A stretch of DNA of 64,000 nucleotides from Intestinibacillus sp. Marseille-P6563 (lineage in GTDB: Bacteria > Bacillota > Clostridia > Oscillospirales > Butyricicoccaceae): contig NZ_UWOD01000001.1 of assembly GCF_900604335.1 (NCBI RefSeq), forward strand, positions 1,304,521-1,368,520. Direction: 5' to 3'. Made by a program: the position numbers and the translations under genes. Position 1 is the first letter of the stretch; each line of letters begins with the position of its first letter. The notes beneath the pieces were generated by a model. It had not been told where the DNA came from. It searched no databases and worked only from the letters and a program-made list of their open reading frames with translations. Of this stretch, positions 31,016 to 39,749 are shown in pieces.

Positions 31016-32176
31016 TTATTCTGCCGAACTTGCAGCCGAAGCACTCGACGATGCCGCCGAGGAGCTTGCGGCGCCCGACGAAGTCGAGCCGCCCAGCAGT
31101 TCGGAGATGTCCGGAACCGCACCAGCTTCTTCGCCCAGTACGTCTGCAATGGTCAGATTTTCATGCCCTTCCGGGTATTCGATCTGTGCTTCTTCCATCC
31201 AGGTGTTGAGCAGGTCGTCGATGCTCTCGCCGGTCAGTGCATAGACCAGATCGGGCCGCATGGACTGATAGTCCTCGTCGGTCAGCGGCTCGCGGCGAAT
31301 GATGTGCCAGCCAAATTCCGACTCAACCAGTTCCTTGGAAGTTTCACCCGGCTGCAGCGCCTTGACGCCGTTGACAAAGCCTTCGACATAGGTGCCGTCA
31401 TCCTGGAAGATATAGCCTTCGGGCGAGAACTGCAGACCGGTATCCTCACTGTACTCGTTCATCAGTTCGTCAAAATCTTCGCCCGCATTGATGCGGTCCT
31501 GCAATTCCTGTGCCAGCTTCTGCTTTTCAGCCAGTGCATCCCCGGTCAGTTCGTTGCCTTCGTCATCGGTGTTGCGAATCAGAATATGCTTGGCCTTGTA
31601 ATACTTATCGAATTCGGCACGCAGTTCGTCTTCCGAAGGTGCCTTTTCGCCGCCGACGCCAAAGTAGTATTCATCCAGGGCTTCCAGATAGTATCCCTGC
31701 GCAAAGATGTTGTTGTAAAATTCTTCATCCATGCCCATCGACGACAGCCAGGAATCAAAGTCCATGCCCTGCTTTTGCAGCTCGGTCTTGGTCTTGTTCA
31801 TGGTGCTCTTGTAGTTCCATGCTGTGTCGCGGTCGAGCTTCAGGCCCAGTTCGTTAAAATGGTCCACGACGACGCGGGCATACAAACAGTTTTGGTCAGT
31901 GGCCTCAATCAGCTGCTGCAGAGCGTCCGGATACATCGACCAGACATAGGGGCCCATGCCCGAATTGCTCTCGATCATGGTCTTGCAGTAGCTGAAATAG
32001 TCGGCATATTCACCCTGACGGACTTCGGTCCCGTCAATGGTGATCATTACCGGTGCATCGGCGTCTTCGTTGACCGCATACGCCACCTGCGGCAGGCCGA
32101 TCTGCATGGTCGCACCCAGGCAGACGGCTGTCATGGCCACGGTTGCAACGATGCGTTTTACACTATTTTTCATCAT
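31016..32176 (-). CDS. Secreted peptidyl-prolyl isomerase/foldase (SurA/PrsA-like)
   Basis: Exported folding factor of 386 aa. A signal peptide (about 1-34) ends AYA; no lipobox cysteine is present, unlike typical PrsA. A SurA-type N-terminal helical region is followed by a PpiC parvulin domain with KAKHILIRN, LMNEYSEDTG and SEFGWHIIRREPL. The C-terminus is a low-complexity Ser/Ala tail of about 35 residues. ATG 32176 is preceded by GGGAG at 8 bases. It is monocistronic with its own promoter and terminator. Confidence 0.85.
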   Translation of the reverse strand: MMKNSVKRIVATVAMTAVCLGATMQIGLPQVAYAVNEDADAPVMITIDGTEVRQGEYADYFSYCKTMIESNSGMGPYVWSMYPDALQQLIEATDQNCLYARVVVDHFNELGLKLDRDTAWNYKSTMNKTKTELQKQGMDFDSWLSSMGMDEEFYNNIFAQGYYLEALDEYYFGVGGEKAPSEDELRAEFDKYYKAKHILIRNTDDEGNELTGDALAEKQKLAQELQDRINAGEDFDELMNEYSEDTGLQFSPEGYIFQDDGTYVEGFVNGVKALQPGETSKELVESEFGWHIIRREPLTDEDYQSMRPDLVYALTGESIDDLLNTWMEEAQIEYPEGHENLTIADVLGEEAGAVPDISELLGGSTSSGAASSSAASSSASAASSAE

Positions 32177-32240
32177 TCAAAATTCTCCCATACCGTATAA
32201 AGTGTCTGCTTGCCGGAGCGGGGCCGGCCATACAAAGGGT

Positions 32241-32269
32241 ATTATAACACCCCATCTCATGGATTACAA
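32241..32269 (-). promoter_or_regulatory. Promoter of the PpiC foldase gene
   Basis: TTGTAA (32269-32264), 17-base spacer, TATAAT (32246-32241) on the minus strand. Confidence 0.75.
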
Positions 32270-32303
32270 TGTTCTCTCCGGGATTTTCACCAAATAAACA
32301 CAG

Positions 32304-32341
32304 AAAATCCCGGACAGGATGATGGTCCTCCCCGGGATTTT
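32304..32341 (-). terminator. infC-rpmI-rplT operon terminator
   Basis: AAAATCCCGG/CCGGGATTTT ten-base arms directly after rplT. Confidence 0.8.
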
Positions 32342-32356
32342 GTCGTTTTTGAGAAA

Positions 32357-32710
32357 TTACAGGGCAGCCTTTGCCTTTTCGGTCAGAGAAGCGAAAGCAG
32401 CCTGATCGTTGACCGCCAGGTCAGCGAGCATCTTGCGGTTGATCTCGATGCCAGCCTTCTTCAGGCCGTTCATGAAGCGGCTGTAATTGATGCCGTTCAT
32501 CTTGCAAGCAGCCGAGATACGGGTGATCCACAGACGGCGGAAGTCGCGCTTCTTGTGCTTACGGCCGATGTAAGCATACTTCAGGGACTTCATAACCGCC
32601 TGGTTGGCAGTTCTAAAATGGGTGGACTTAGCGCCAAAGTAGCCCTTTGCACGCTTGAGGATCTTCTTTCTTCTTTTGCGCGTCATCATTGCGCCCTTAA
32701 CTCTAGCCAT
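32357..32710 (-). CDS. rplT: Ribosomal protein L20
   Basis: Large-subunit ribosomal protein, 117 aa, starting [19 protein letters not shown] and containing [20 protein letters not shown] and the C-terminal LADLAVND region. GGAGGT lies upstream. It is the third gene of the conserved infC-rpmI-rplT operon. In Firmicutes L20 represses this operon through its leader, and the leader here carries a suitable terminator. Confidence 0.98.
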   Translation of the reverse strand: MARVKGAMMTRKRRKKILKRAKGYFGAKSTHFRTANQAVMKSLKYAYIGRKHKKRDFRRLWITRISAACKMNGINYSRFMNGLKKAGIEINRKMLADLAVNDQAAFASLTEKAKAAL

Positions 32711-32742
32711 CTATAAATACCTCCAAATGATCGATACGTTGT

Positions 32743-32940
32743 TTACATGTAGGGGATCAGGCGCTTAACCTGTGCTACATTGGTGCTGTCCGCGTAGCCT
32801 TCCTTGCGGAGATGGCGCAGGCGCTTGGTGTTCTTCTTGGTCAGGATGTGGCGGCGGCCTACGTGTGCACGCTTGATCTTACCGGTCTTGGAAACCTTGA
32901 ATCTTTTCTTGGCGCCGCTGTGCGTTTTAATCTTAGGCAT
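32743..32940 (-). CDS. rpmI: Ribosomal protein L35
   Basis: A 65-aa basic ribosomal protein, [20 protein letters not shown] through KRLIPYM. ATG 32940 is the family start, with GAGAGG upstream; an in-frame ATG six codons earlier was not used. Middle gene of the infC operon. Confidence 0.98.
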   Translation of the reverse strand: MPKIKTHSGAKKRFKVSKTGKIKRAHVGRRHILTKKNTKRLRHLRKEGYADSTNVAQVKRLIPYM

Positions 32941-32990
32941 ATTGTTGACTCCTCTCATTTGCTTGGCCCGCAGAAACGGGGGAAAATAGT

Positions 32991-33509
32991 TTACTTATCC
33001 TTTTTGGGCGCCAGGAACATGTGCATCTGGCGGCCTTCGAGCTTGGGGGCCTTCTCCACGGTACCGACCTCCGTGCAGAGTTCCGCAAAGCGCTGGAGCA
33101 GATCCAGACCGAGCGAAGAATGGGTCACTTCACGGCCGCGGAAACGGACCGAGACTTTGACCTTGTCGCCGCCCTTGAGGAATTTGCAGGCATTCTTGAC
33201 CTTGGTATTGAGGTCGCCCACGTCGATGCCCGGGGTCAGGCGGATCTCCTTGATCTCCACGACACGCTGGTTTTTCCGCGCCTCTTTCTCGCGCTTGGCC
33301 TGTTCAAAGCGGTATTTGCCGTAGTCCATGATGCGGCAGACCGGCGGCTGCGCCTGCGGGGCGATCTTGACCAGATCCATGCCCTTCTCGATTGCGATTT
33401 CGAGCGCCTCTTTGCTCGACACGATGCCGAGCTGGTCGCCGTTGTCGGCAATCAGACGGACTTCCTTATCGCGGATTTCTTCATTGATCTGATGTTCCAT
33501 GCTGCTAAT
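32991..33509 (-). CDS. infC: Translation initiation factor IF-3, probable ATT start
   Basis: IF-3, 172 aa, with [35 protein letters not shown] and the C-terminal [18 protein letters not shown] (33524-33519) stands 9 bases before an in-frame ATT at 33509 but 18 bases before the first ATG (33500). ATT is therefore the likely initiator, as in other bacteria where the rare start makes infC sensitive to IF-3 itself. First gene of infC-rpmI-rplT. Confidence 0.9.
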   Translation of the reverse strand: MSSMEHQINEEIRDKEVRLIADNGDQLGIVSSKEALEIAIEKGMDLVKIAPQAQPPVCRIMDYGKYRFEQAKREKEARKNQRVVEIKEIRLTPGIDVGDLNTKVKNACKFLKGGDKVKVSVRFRGREVTHSSLGLDLLQRFAELCTEVGTVEKAPKLEGRQMHMFLAPKKDK

Positions 33510-33553
33510 GCGAAAGCACCTCCTAAACGGTAATCACGAAAATGGTTGAGACA

Positions 33554-33581
33554 TAAAAAAACCGGGCAGCTGCACTACCCG
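33554..33581 (-). terminator. infC leader terminator/attenuator
   Basis: CGGGTAG/CTGCCCG stem followed by GTTTTTTTA between the promoter and infC. An upstream GTTCACAA/TTGTGAAC stem in the same leader offers an alternative fold. This fits an L20-responsive attenuator. Confidence 0.65.
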
Positions 33582-33681
33582 TTCACAAAAAATGCGCATA
33601 AAAAAAGCGCGGACCTTGTGAACCCGTTTGCAGCATGCGGCGGGTGAGGGCAGACTTGCCCTGCTTTTTTGTACAGATGAT

Positions 33682-33710
33682 ACTATATCACGCTCCTGCG
33701 CACTTGTCAA
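33682..33710 (-). promoter_or_regulatory. infC operon promoter
   Basis: TTGACA (33710-33705), 17-base spacer, TATAGT (33687-33682) on the minus strand, giving a leader of about 165 nt. Confidence 0.8.
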
Positions 33711-33780
33711 GCAAAAACCGAAAAATTCCTGCACCAAAAACATCCGTAAAAATTGTAGGTATGGCGCTTGACAAAACCAC

Positions 33781-33890
33781 ATAGAATAGTGTATCGTTTG
33801 TAACCACAGAACCGATTTCCTTCGAAGATTACAAATTGGTTATTTCATCGAAATTTGTGTTGAAAAATCCGATTTTTTGTACTATTCTAT
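33781..33890 (+). repeat. Spaced inverted repeat upstream of the DUF1292 gene
   Basis: ATAGAATAGT (33781-33790) and ACTATTCTAT (33881-33890) are perfect inverted 10-mers 90 bases apart, in an AT-rich region unlike its surroundings. The second copy overlaps a possible -10 (TATTCT, 17 bases after TTGAAA). Confidence 0.5.
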
Positions 33891-33948
33891 TGGTTGTAAG
33901 GAATCACGGCGGCCACCGCCGCAATCTGCACACAGAGAGGATCTAGCT

Positions 33949-34230
33949 ATGAGCGAAGCATTTGGCAACGATTATGTCGTGCTGACCGATGAGGACGGCA
34001 ACGAAGTCGAATTCCAGCACATCGACACCGTAGAGGTCGATGGCCAGACCTACATGGCCTTCATCCCGGCCGAGCTGGCTGTGGACGAAGAAGCTGAGGT
34101 CGTTATCCTCAAGGTCGTGGAAGAAAACGGCGAGGAGATCCTCGCGACCGTGGAGGACGACGACGAGGCTGATAAGATCTTCGACATCGTCATGGAGCGG
34201 GTCGAGGATATGTACGAAGACGAAGAATGA
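33949..34230 (+). CDS. DUF1292 acidic protein
   Basis: A 93-aa very acidic protein (YVVLTDEDGNEVEFQHIDT ... YMAFIPAE ... VVILKVVEENGEE) of the YrzB/DUF1292 family, common in Firmicutes and of unknown function. ATG 33949 has GAGAGG 8 bases upstream. The predicted 6S RNA starts immediately after its stop codon. Confidence 0.88.
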   Translation: MSEAFGNDYVVLTDEDGNEVEFQHIDTVEVDGQTYMAFIPAELAVDEEAEVVILKVVEENGEEILATVEDDDEADKIFDIVMERVEDMYEDEE

Positions 34231-34483
34231 CTTCATCCCCCTGCCCTGTTCGACAGCAACCCTTTTTCAACCCACATCTCTTATAAGGGATTCCGAAAAT
34301 CTTCCCTGGTGGAGCGCAGGCCTCCCGCGAATCAAAAGTGGATGTTGGAAGCACAGAAACCCGGGATAGGAAACCCACCTGCTCTCACGTGCAGGTTAGC
34401 AATGGGGTTGCATCGGCAGAGGCGGGGGCCTTATGAGCACAAAGACAGCAAAGGTGCAGCATCGCTCCTTTGCTGTTTTTTTA
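34231..34483 (+). ncRNA. ssrS: Probable 6S RNA
   Basis: About 250 nt, non-coding and rich in long-range pairing. The 5' part (CCCCCTGCC, then GCAACCC) pairs with the 3' part (GGGTTGC, then GGCAGAGGCGGGGG), making a long closing stem around a central structured region, the shape of 6S RNA, which binds the housekeeping polymerase. The wording resembles clostridial 6S sequences as remembered. It ends with an intrinsic terminator (ACAGCAAAGG/CCTTTGCTGT, T7). No clear promoter precedes it, so it may be cut from a DUF1292 transcript. RNase P and tmRNA were considered and do not fit. Confidence 0.62.
34445..34482 (+). terminator. Terminator of the 6S-like RNA
   Basis: ACAGCAAAGG (34445-34454) and CCTTTGCTGT (34467-34476) with a T7 tract. 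Confidence 0.9.
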
Positions 34484-34675
34484 TTTTCTTGCATTTTTCA
34501 AAAACTTTATAAAAAATTCACAGTTATTTACAAAATATCCCTTCATTTTGCACTGGATTTGTGCTATACTAAAAAACGAGGTTGAGAAACGAGGTTGTTT
34601 TCGGACGCGGCCCGGCCGCTGTCCAGGAACCATCGAGAACACTCTAGCATAGAATATAGAAAGGAGGTGCACGAT

Positions 34676-34771
34676 ATGCGCATTTACATTCGGCCGCAGT
34701 TACCCGATCCGCCCGATATCGATGATTTGATCTTTAACGAAGAAGGAAATGTTGGGGAAAGCGAAAAGTAA
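34676..34771 (+). CDS. 31-aa acidic microprotein
   Basis: ATG 34676 follows a near-perfect AAGGAGGTG at 6 bases. The product begins MRIYIRPQLPDPPDIDDLI and ends GNVGESEK. A TATACT box at 34564-34569 and a strong terminator after it make a complete small transcription unit. The protein has no recognised domain. It could be a leader peptide, but the terminator separates it from ppk1. Confidence 0.6.
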   Translation: MRIYIRPQLPDPPDIDDLIFNEEGNVGESEK

Positions 34772-34803
34772 GCGGCCATCCGAATTCGGGATTGCCGGCG
34801 TAG

Positions 34804-34828
34804 ACCACGCCGAGGCGTGGTTTTTTTG
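34804..34828 (+). terminator. Terminator after the microprotein
   Basis: ACCACGCC-GA-GGCGTGGT followed by T7. Confidence 0.88.
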
Positions 34829-34995
34829 AACCCTTTTACAGGGTTGTTTTCCTGGGGATATCCAGCCGTTTGTTTCATTCGGCTGCTTGTACCATAGAGG
34901 GCCACCTTGGACCGCAGTGCGTTGGACTTTCCCGCGCCTGCGGTTTTATTTTACAAAGATTTTACTGAACTTACAGAAAAACTTTCGTCTTTCCC

Positions 34996-35025
34996 TTGGC
35001 TATTCTGCGAGCATTCTGTTAAACT
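34996..35025 (+). promoter_or_regulatory. Probable ppk1 promoter
   Basis: TTGGCT (34996-35001), 18-base spacer, TAAACT (35020-35025), about 100 bases before the ppk1 start. Confidence 0.5.
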
Positions 35026-35125
35026 AAAGATGTATGAACAGATGTGGGGGAGTCTTTTCTCTCCCCGTGCCCGGTTTCGGCCCGAGGGGGTGGTCGCCCG
35101 GGTGCGTCCAATCGGAGGGAGTACC

Positions 35126-37228
35126 ATGACAAAAAAACACGAAAACAAGAAAAAGAAACTTCGTCCCTTTTCTTTTGACACCAGCTATACCCAGAGCCGT
35201 GAACTTTCCTGGCTGCAATTCAACCGCCGGGTGCTGGAAGAAGCCGAGGACCAAGCGGTCCCTCTGTTTGAACGGCTCAAGTTCGTTTCGATTTTTACAT
35301 CCAATTTGGATGAATTCTTTATGATTCGCGTCGGTTCGCTCACAGACATCGCCGCCGTGACCAAGGAAGACCTGCCGGATAACAAATGCGGCTGGACGGC
35401 TGCCGAACAGCTCGAGCATATTTTTGATGTATGCGGCCCGCTGCTCAAGCGGCGCGACAAGGTCTATGCCCATTTGGAAGAGTCGCTGGCTGCGATGGGG
35501 GTCGAGCGCCTGCACCGCAAAGACCTCACCGCCGCGGAAAAGCGCTTTGTCGACCGTTGGTACCGCACTTCGGCCAAGCCGATTTTGTCGCCGCAGGTGG
35601 TCGACCAGCATCATCCGTTCCCCCATCTGCCCAGCGGACAACTGCATATCCTGGTGCGCCTGCACTTTGAAGACCGCAGCCTGTTAGGTCTGCTGCCCAT
35701 TCCGGCTTCCCTGCCGCGCTTTTTGCGCCTGCCTGGCGATGGGTTGCGTTATATTTTGGTCGAGGACATCCTGATCGGCAAGGTATCCAGCCTGTTCACC
35801 GGATTCCGGGTGCAGTCCAAGGCCATCATCAAAGTCACCCGCAACGCGGACATCAGCCCGGATGACGAAGCCTTCGAAATGGATGTCGACTTCCGGCAGC
35901 GCATGAAAAAGCTGCTCAAAAAGCGTACCCGTCTGGCGCCGGTCCGCTTGGAGTATCACGGCAAGCTGCCCAGCCAGGTGCTGCATCAGCTGTGCGTCCG
36001 CCTAGGCCTGGATCTCGACCAAGTGTATAACTGTGAAGCGCCGCTGAACATGGAGTATGTATATGGCCTGGAAGGTATGTTGCCGCCTGCACCGGGTCTG
36101 AAATACGAACCCTGGACCCCGCAGCCCTGCCCCATGCTCGAAAACGATGCGCCCATCCTGCCGCAAGTCCTGGAACACGATGTGCTGCTGCATTATCCCT
36201 ATGAGAGCATGAATCCCTTCCTGCATCTCATCCGGGAAGCGGCTAGCGATCCGCAGACGGTTTCCATCAAAATCACGATTTATCGCGTGGCGCGCAAATC
36301 CAAACTCATCGGCTATTTGTGCGATGCCGCCGAAAACGGTAAGGATGTGACCGTTCTGGTCGAACTGCGCGCCCGCTTCGACGAACAAAACAACATCGAA
36401 TGGGCCGAGCGTCTGGAAGAATCAGGCTGCAAGGTCATCTATGGCATCGAAGATCTCAAGGTGCATTCCAAGTTGTGCCTGATTACCCGCACAATCGATC
36501 AGGGCGTACAATATATCACCCAAATCGGTACCGGCAACTACAATGAAAAGACTGCTACCTTATATACCGACCTGTCGTTCATCACGGCCAACCCGGTCAT
36601 CGGTGAAGATGCAACCGATTTCTTCACCCACATGGCTTTGGGCGCTGCGCCGGAAACCAGCGCCAAACTGCTGGTCGCACCGCACATCTTCAAGCCTGCG
36701 GTCCTGTCCCTCATTGATGAGGAAATCTGCAAGGCTCAGGCCGGTGCGCCCAGCCGAATCGTCATGAAGCTCAACTCCCTGACCGACCGCGATGTCATCG
36801 ACCGTCTGGCTGACGCATCCTGCGCTGGGGTGCCGATTGACCTGATCGTGCGCGGCATCTGCTGCCTGACACCCGGCCTCAAGGGCAAGACCGAAAACAT
36901 CCGCATCCGGTCGATCGTGGGCCGGTTCCTGGAACACTCGCGTATCCTCAGCTTTGGTGTGGGCGACGAGGAACGCATTTTCATTGGCTCGGCCGACCTG
37001 ATGACCCGCAACACCGAAAAACGTGTGGAGGTCGCCTGCCCGGTGACCGACCCGGCTTGTGTGGATCGTCTGCATGAAATTCTGGATCTGTGCCTGCGCG
37101 ACAATGTCAAGGCCCGTATCCATGACAAACACGGCGAACTCGAACGGCCCAAACGCGCCGATGGCGAGCCGCCGGTCGACTGCCAGTTTGCGCTGATGCA
37201 GCACGCTCTGGCCGACGAAGAATCCTAA
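35126..37228 (+). CDS. ppk1: Polyphosphate kinase 1
   Basis: Makes polyphosphate from ATP, 700 aa. It begins with a Lys-rich stretch and the PPK N domain (RELSWLQFNRRVLEEA, FTSNLDEFFMIRV), then the middle domain and the two phospholipase-D-like catalytic domains. The phosphorylated His is expected in DLKVHSKLCLI, with the loop GTGNYNEKTATLYTD and IVGRFLEHSRI. ATG 35126 follows GGAGGGAG; the frame is open further upstream through the promoter. Together with the VTC-domain protein at 29882 it suggests two polyphosphate-related activities. Confidence 0.95.
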   Translation: MTKKHENKKKKLRPFSFDTSYTQSRELSWLQFNRRVLEEAEDQAVPLFERLKFVSIFTSNLDEFFMIRVGSLTDIAAVTKEDLPDNKCGWTAAEQLEHIFDVCGPLLKRRDKVYAHLEESLAAMGVERLHRKDLTAAEKRFVDRWYRTSAKPILSPQVVDQHHPFPHLPSGQLHILVRLHFEDRSLLGLLPIPASLPRFLRLPGDGLRYILVEDILIGKVSSLFTGFRVQSKAIIKVTRNADISPDDEAFEMDVDFRQRMKKLLKKRTRLAPVRLEYHGKLPSQVLHQLCVRLGLDLDQVYNCEAPLNMEYVYGLEGMLPPAPGLKYEPWTPQPCPMLENDAPILPQVLEHDVLLHYPYESMNPFLHLIREAASDPQTVSIKITIYRVARKSKLIGYLCDAAENGKDVTVLVELRARFDEQNNIEWAERLEESGCKVIYGIEDLKVHSKLCLITRTIDQGVQYITQIGTGNYNEKTATLYTDLSFITANPVIGEDATDFFTHMALGAAPETSAKLLVAPHIFKPAVLSLIDEEICKAQAGAPSRIVMKLNSLTDRDVIDRLADASCAGVPIDLIVRGICCLTPGLKGKTENIRIRSIVGRFLEHSRILSFGVGDEERIFIGSADLMTRNTEKRVEVACPVTDPACVDRLHEILDLCLRDNVKARIHDKHGELERPKRADGEPPVDCQFALMQHALADEES

Positions 37229-37234
37229 AAAAAG

Positions 37235-37266
37235 CCCCTGGTTTAAAAAACCAGGGGTTGTTTTTT
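37235..37266. terminator. Bidirectional terminator after ppk1
   Basis: CCCCTGGTTT/AAACCAGGGG ten-base stem flanked by A and T runs, between convergent ppk1 and the antiporter gene. Confidence 0.88.
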
Positions 37267-38459
37267 TATGCTTTTGCGCCCTGCGGCGGCACAGGATCGC
37301 GGGTCATGACCATCTTGAGCAGGATTGGAGTGACCAGCGTGGTGACAATGACCACGAGTACGATGGCCGGGAACATGCTCGTGCTGATGAGTCCGACCGC
37401 TGCACCCTTCTGGGCCACGATCAGCGCCACTTCACCACGGGAGATCATGCCCACACCGACCGACAACGATTCGTGTCCATTGAACCCGCACAACCGGGCG
37501 CCGAGTCCGCACCCGACCACCTTGGTCAGCACGGCAATGATCAGCAGGAGCACCGAAAAAATCGCCAGTTCGGTATTCATGCCGCTCAGTTCGGTCTTAA
37601 AGCCGATGGAAGCAAAGAAAATGGGGGCAAAGAACATATAGTTCATAATATTGATCTTTTTGGCCACATATTCACGCAGTTCCATGATATTGCACAGGAT
37701 GAGGCCAGCGAAATACGCGCCCGTAATATCGGCAATACCGAAGAACTGCTCGGCAATGTAGGACAGCACAAAGCAGAATGCCAGCGAAGCAATGGCAATG
37801 CGCCGGTGATGGGACCAGATGACATCCATCTTGCTGAACACCTTATAGCACAGGAAGCCTACCACGCCGATAAAGACAAAGAACAGACCAATGCGGACAA
37901 AGACCTGCATGGGATTGACCGTCGGGTCTGCAAAGCCGCTGATAACGGTCAGCACAATGATGCCCAAAATATCGTCGATGACCGCGGCGCCCAAAATAGC
38001 GGTGCCGACTCGGCCTTTGAGCTTGCCCATCTCACGCAGGGTTTCTACGGTGATGGATACCGAAGTCGCCGTCAGCACTACGCCGATAAAGACCGCTTTC
38101 AGGAAGTCCATCGGGTCGGTGACGTCACGGAAAAAGGCTTCATAGCAGATGGTACCGCCGATGAGCGGCAGGCCCGCACCGATGACGGCAATGACAAACG
38201 AAGCCAGACCGGTCTTTTTCAGTTCGCCCAAGTCGGTATCCAGGCCGGCCAGGAACATTAAGAGGATGACACCGATCTCGGATGTCTTGGTCAGGAAGTC
38301 GGTTTCCGATACCACGCCCAGCACCGAGGGGCCTAACAAAATCCCTGCGGCCAAAGCACCGACCACCTGCGGCATATGCACTCGTTCAGACAACAAACCC
38401 AGTATTTTCGTTGCCAGCAGGATGATGGCAATGATCAACAGGAACTCATAGGACTCCAT
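37266..38459 (-). CDS. CPA2-family cation:proton antiporter
   Basis: Membrane antiporter of 397 aa with about 12 segments. Family signs are VHMPQVVGALAAGILLGPSVLG near the N-terminus, LMFLAGLDTDLGELKKTG, the paired ILGAAVIDDILGI (ion-binding Asp-Asp) and GMISRGEVALIVAQKG. It has no regulatory TrkA-N domain. It is divergent from a KdpD/KdpE-like pair that may respond to potassium or osmotic state, so K+ or Na+ is the likely ion; the sequence does not decide which. Confidence 0.88.
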   Translation of the reverse strand: MESYEFLLIIAIILLATKILGLLSERVHMPQVVGALAAGILLGPSVLGVVSETDFLTKTSEIGVILLMFLAGLDTDLGELKKTGLASFVIAVIGAGLPLIGGTICYEAFFRDVTDPMDFLKAVFIGVVLTATSVSITVETLREMGKLKGRVGTAILGAAVIDDILGIIVLTVISGFADPTVNPMQVFVRIGLFFVFIGVVGFLCYKVFSKMDVIWSHHRRIAIASLAFCFVLSYIAEQFFGIADITGAYFAGLILCNIMELREYVAKKINIMNYMFFAPIFFASIGFKTELSGMNTELAIFSVLLLIIAVLTKVVGCGLGARLCGFNGHESLSVGVGMISRGEVALIVAQKGAAVGLISTSMFPAIVLVVIVTTLVTPILLKMVMTRDPVPPQGAKA

Positions 38460-38630
38460 GGGAAAACACCTCTTTGCGCGATATTCTCGGTGTATATAAT
38501 TTTACACCTTGTATTTTGTTAGTATAGCAGATTTTATCCCCCTTTCCTGTTAAGATATTGTTAAAAATTTCTCAATACCTACGGCACCCAATGTTTTCGT
38601 GTATAATAAGGGGGACAGGAGGTCCCATCC

Positions 38631-39749
38631 ATGAAATCCATACACCTCAACCCGCAGCGGATCGCGGTCAACGCACTCAAAACGGCCGCCATCCTCGGAA
38701 CCGCTACGGCCATCAACGCCATCCTGCTCGACCGTTTCCAGACCATGGGAAACTCGTCGGAACTGTATGTTTTAGGGGTGCTGCTCATCTCCCTGAATAC
38801 CACCGGATATCTCTGGGGCATCCTGGGCGCACTGGCCGGCGTTCTCTGCGTAAACTACTTTTTCACTTATCCATATACCGATTTTAATTTTACGCTCAAA
38901 GGGTATCCCCTCACCTTTCTGGTCATGCTCACCGTGGCCATTGCGACCAGTGCGCTGAGCGGCCGCATCAAAAAACAGCGGGAATTTGCACGCGAACGCA
39001 CCCGCCTGACCGAAGAGCGGCAAAAGATGCTCATTGAAGCCGAAAAAGAAAAGATGCGCGGTAATCTGCTGCGCGCCATTTCGCACGACCTGCGCACCCC
39101 GCTGACCGGTATCCTGGGCGCATCGGGCGCGCTGCTCGACAGCGGCGACCTGATCGACGCGGCCAGCCGGCGCGACCTGCTGTCCGGCATCCACGACGAC
39201 GCCGAATGGCTGCTGCGCATGGTCGAAAATGTGCTTTCGGTCACCCGTATCTCGGGCGGCGCCCCTTCGCTGCACAAGGTCTGCGAACCGCTCGACGAGG
39301 TGTTTTCTCAAGTTGCGGCCAAGGCCCGCAAACGATACCCGCAAATCCAGCTCAAAATGCACATCCCCAATCAGGTCGCGCTGGTGCCCATGGATGAAAT
39401 GCTCATCGTGCAGGTGCTGGTCAATCTGATCGATAACGCCATCCTGCATGGCGGCGATTATGCGGTCGAACTGTCCGCACAAAATGAAGAAGGCCGGGTA
39501 CGCATCACCTTGCGTGACCATGGCCGCGGTATCCCGCCCGAAGACCTGGACAATATCTTTGAAGGCTTTGTGGCGCGGGACCGGGAATCGAGCGACGCCA
39601 CGCGCGGGCTGGGCATCGGCCTTTCCATCTGCTGCACCATCGTCGAGGCCCATGGCGGGGAGATCTCGGCGCGCAACATGCCCGACGGCGGCGCCTGCAT
39701 CAGTTTTACGTTACCCATTGAGGAGGTTTCTGCTTATGCCGAACAGTGA
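38631..39749 (+). CDS. Sensor histidine kinase, KdpD-like C-terminal type
   Basis: A 372-aa membrane kinase. Residues about 15-110 are the four-segment DUF4118 region of KdpD (NYFFTYPYTDFNFT). A charged helix precedes the HisKA domain with His152 in AISHDLRTPLTG, then the ATPase domain with NLIDNAI, GRGIPP and GLGIGLSICCTIVEAHGG. The N-terminal KdpD sensor and USP domains are absent, so potassium sensing cannot be assumed. GGAGGTCCC precedes ATG 38631. It overlaps the response regulator gene by 14 bases. Confidence 0.9.
   Translation: MKSIHLNPQRIAVNALKTAAILGTATAINAILLDRFQTMGNSSELYVLGVLLISLNTTGYLWGILGALAGVLCVNYFFTYPYTDFNFTLKGYPLTFLVMLTVAIATSALSGRIKKQREFARERTRLTEERQKMLIEAEKEKMRGNLLRAISHDLRTPLTGILGASGALLDSGDLIDAASRRDLLSGIHDDAEWLLRMVENVLSVTRISGGAPSLHKVCEPLDEVFSQVAAKARKRYPQIQLKMHIPNQVALVPMDEMLIVQVLVNLIDNAILHGGDYAVELSAQNEEGRVRITLRDHGRGIPPEDLDNIFEGFVARDRESSDATRGLGIGLSICCTIVEAHGGEISARNMPDGGACISFTLPIEEVSAYAEQ

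Noticed and set aside
30649-31149. Minus-strand frame of 166 codons across the small-gene region
   Set aside because: It overlaps two terminators and the well-supported 58-aa gene in another frame.
34231-34483. RNase P RNA or tmRNA instead of 6S RNA
   Set aside because: No GAGGAAAGTCCGGGC-like RNase P core and no tRNA-like ends or tag frame of tmRNA.
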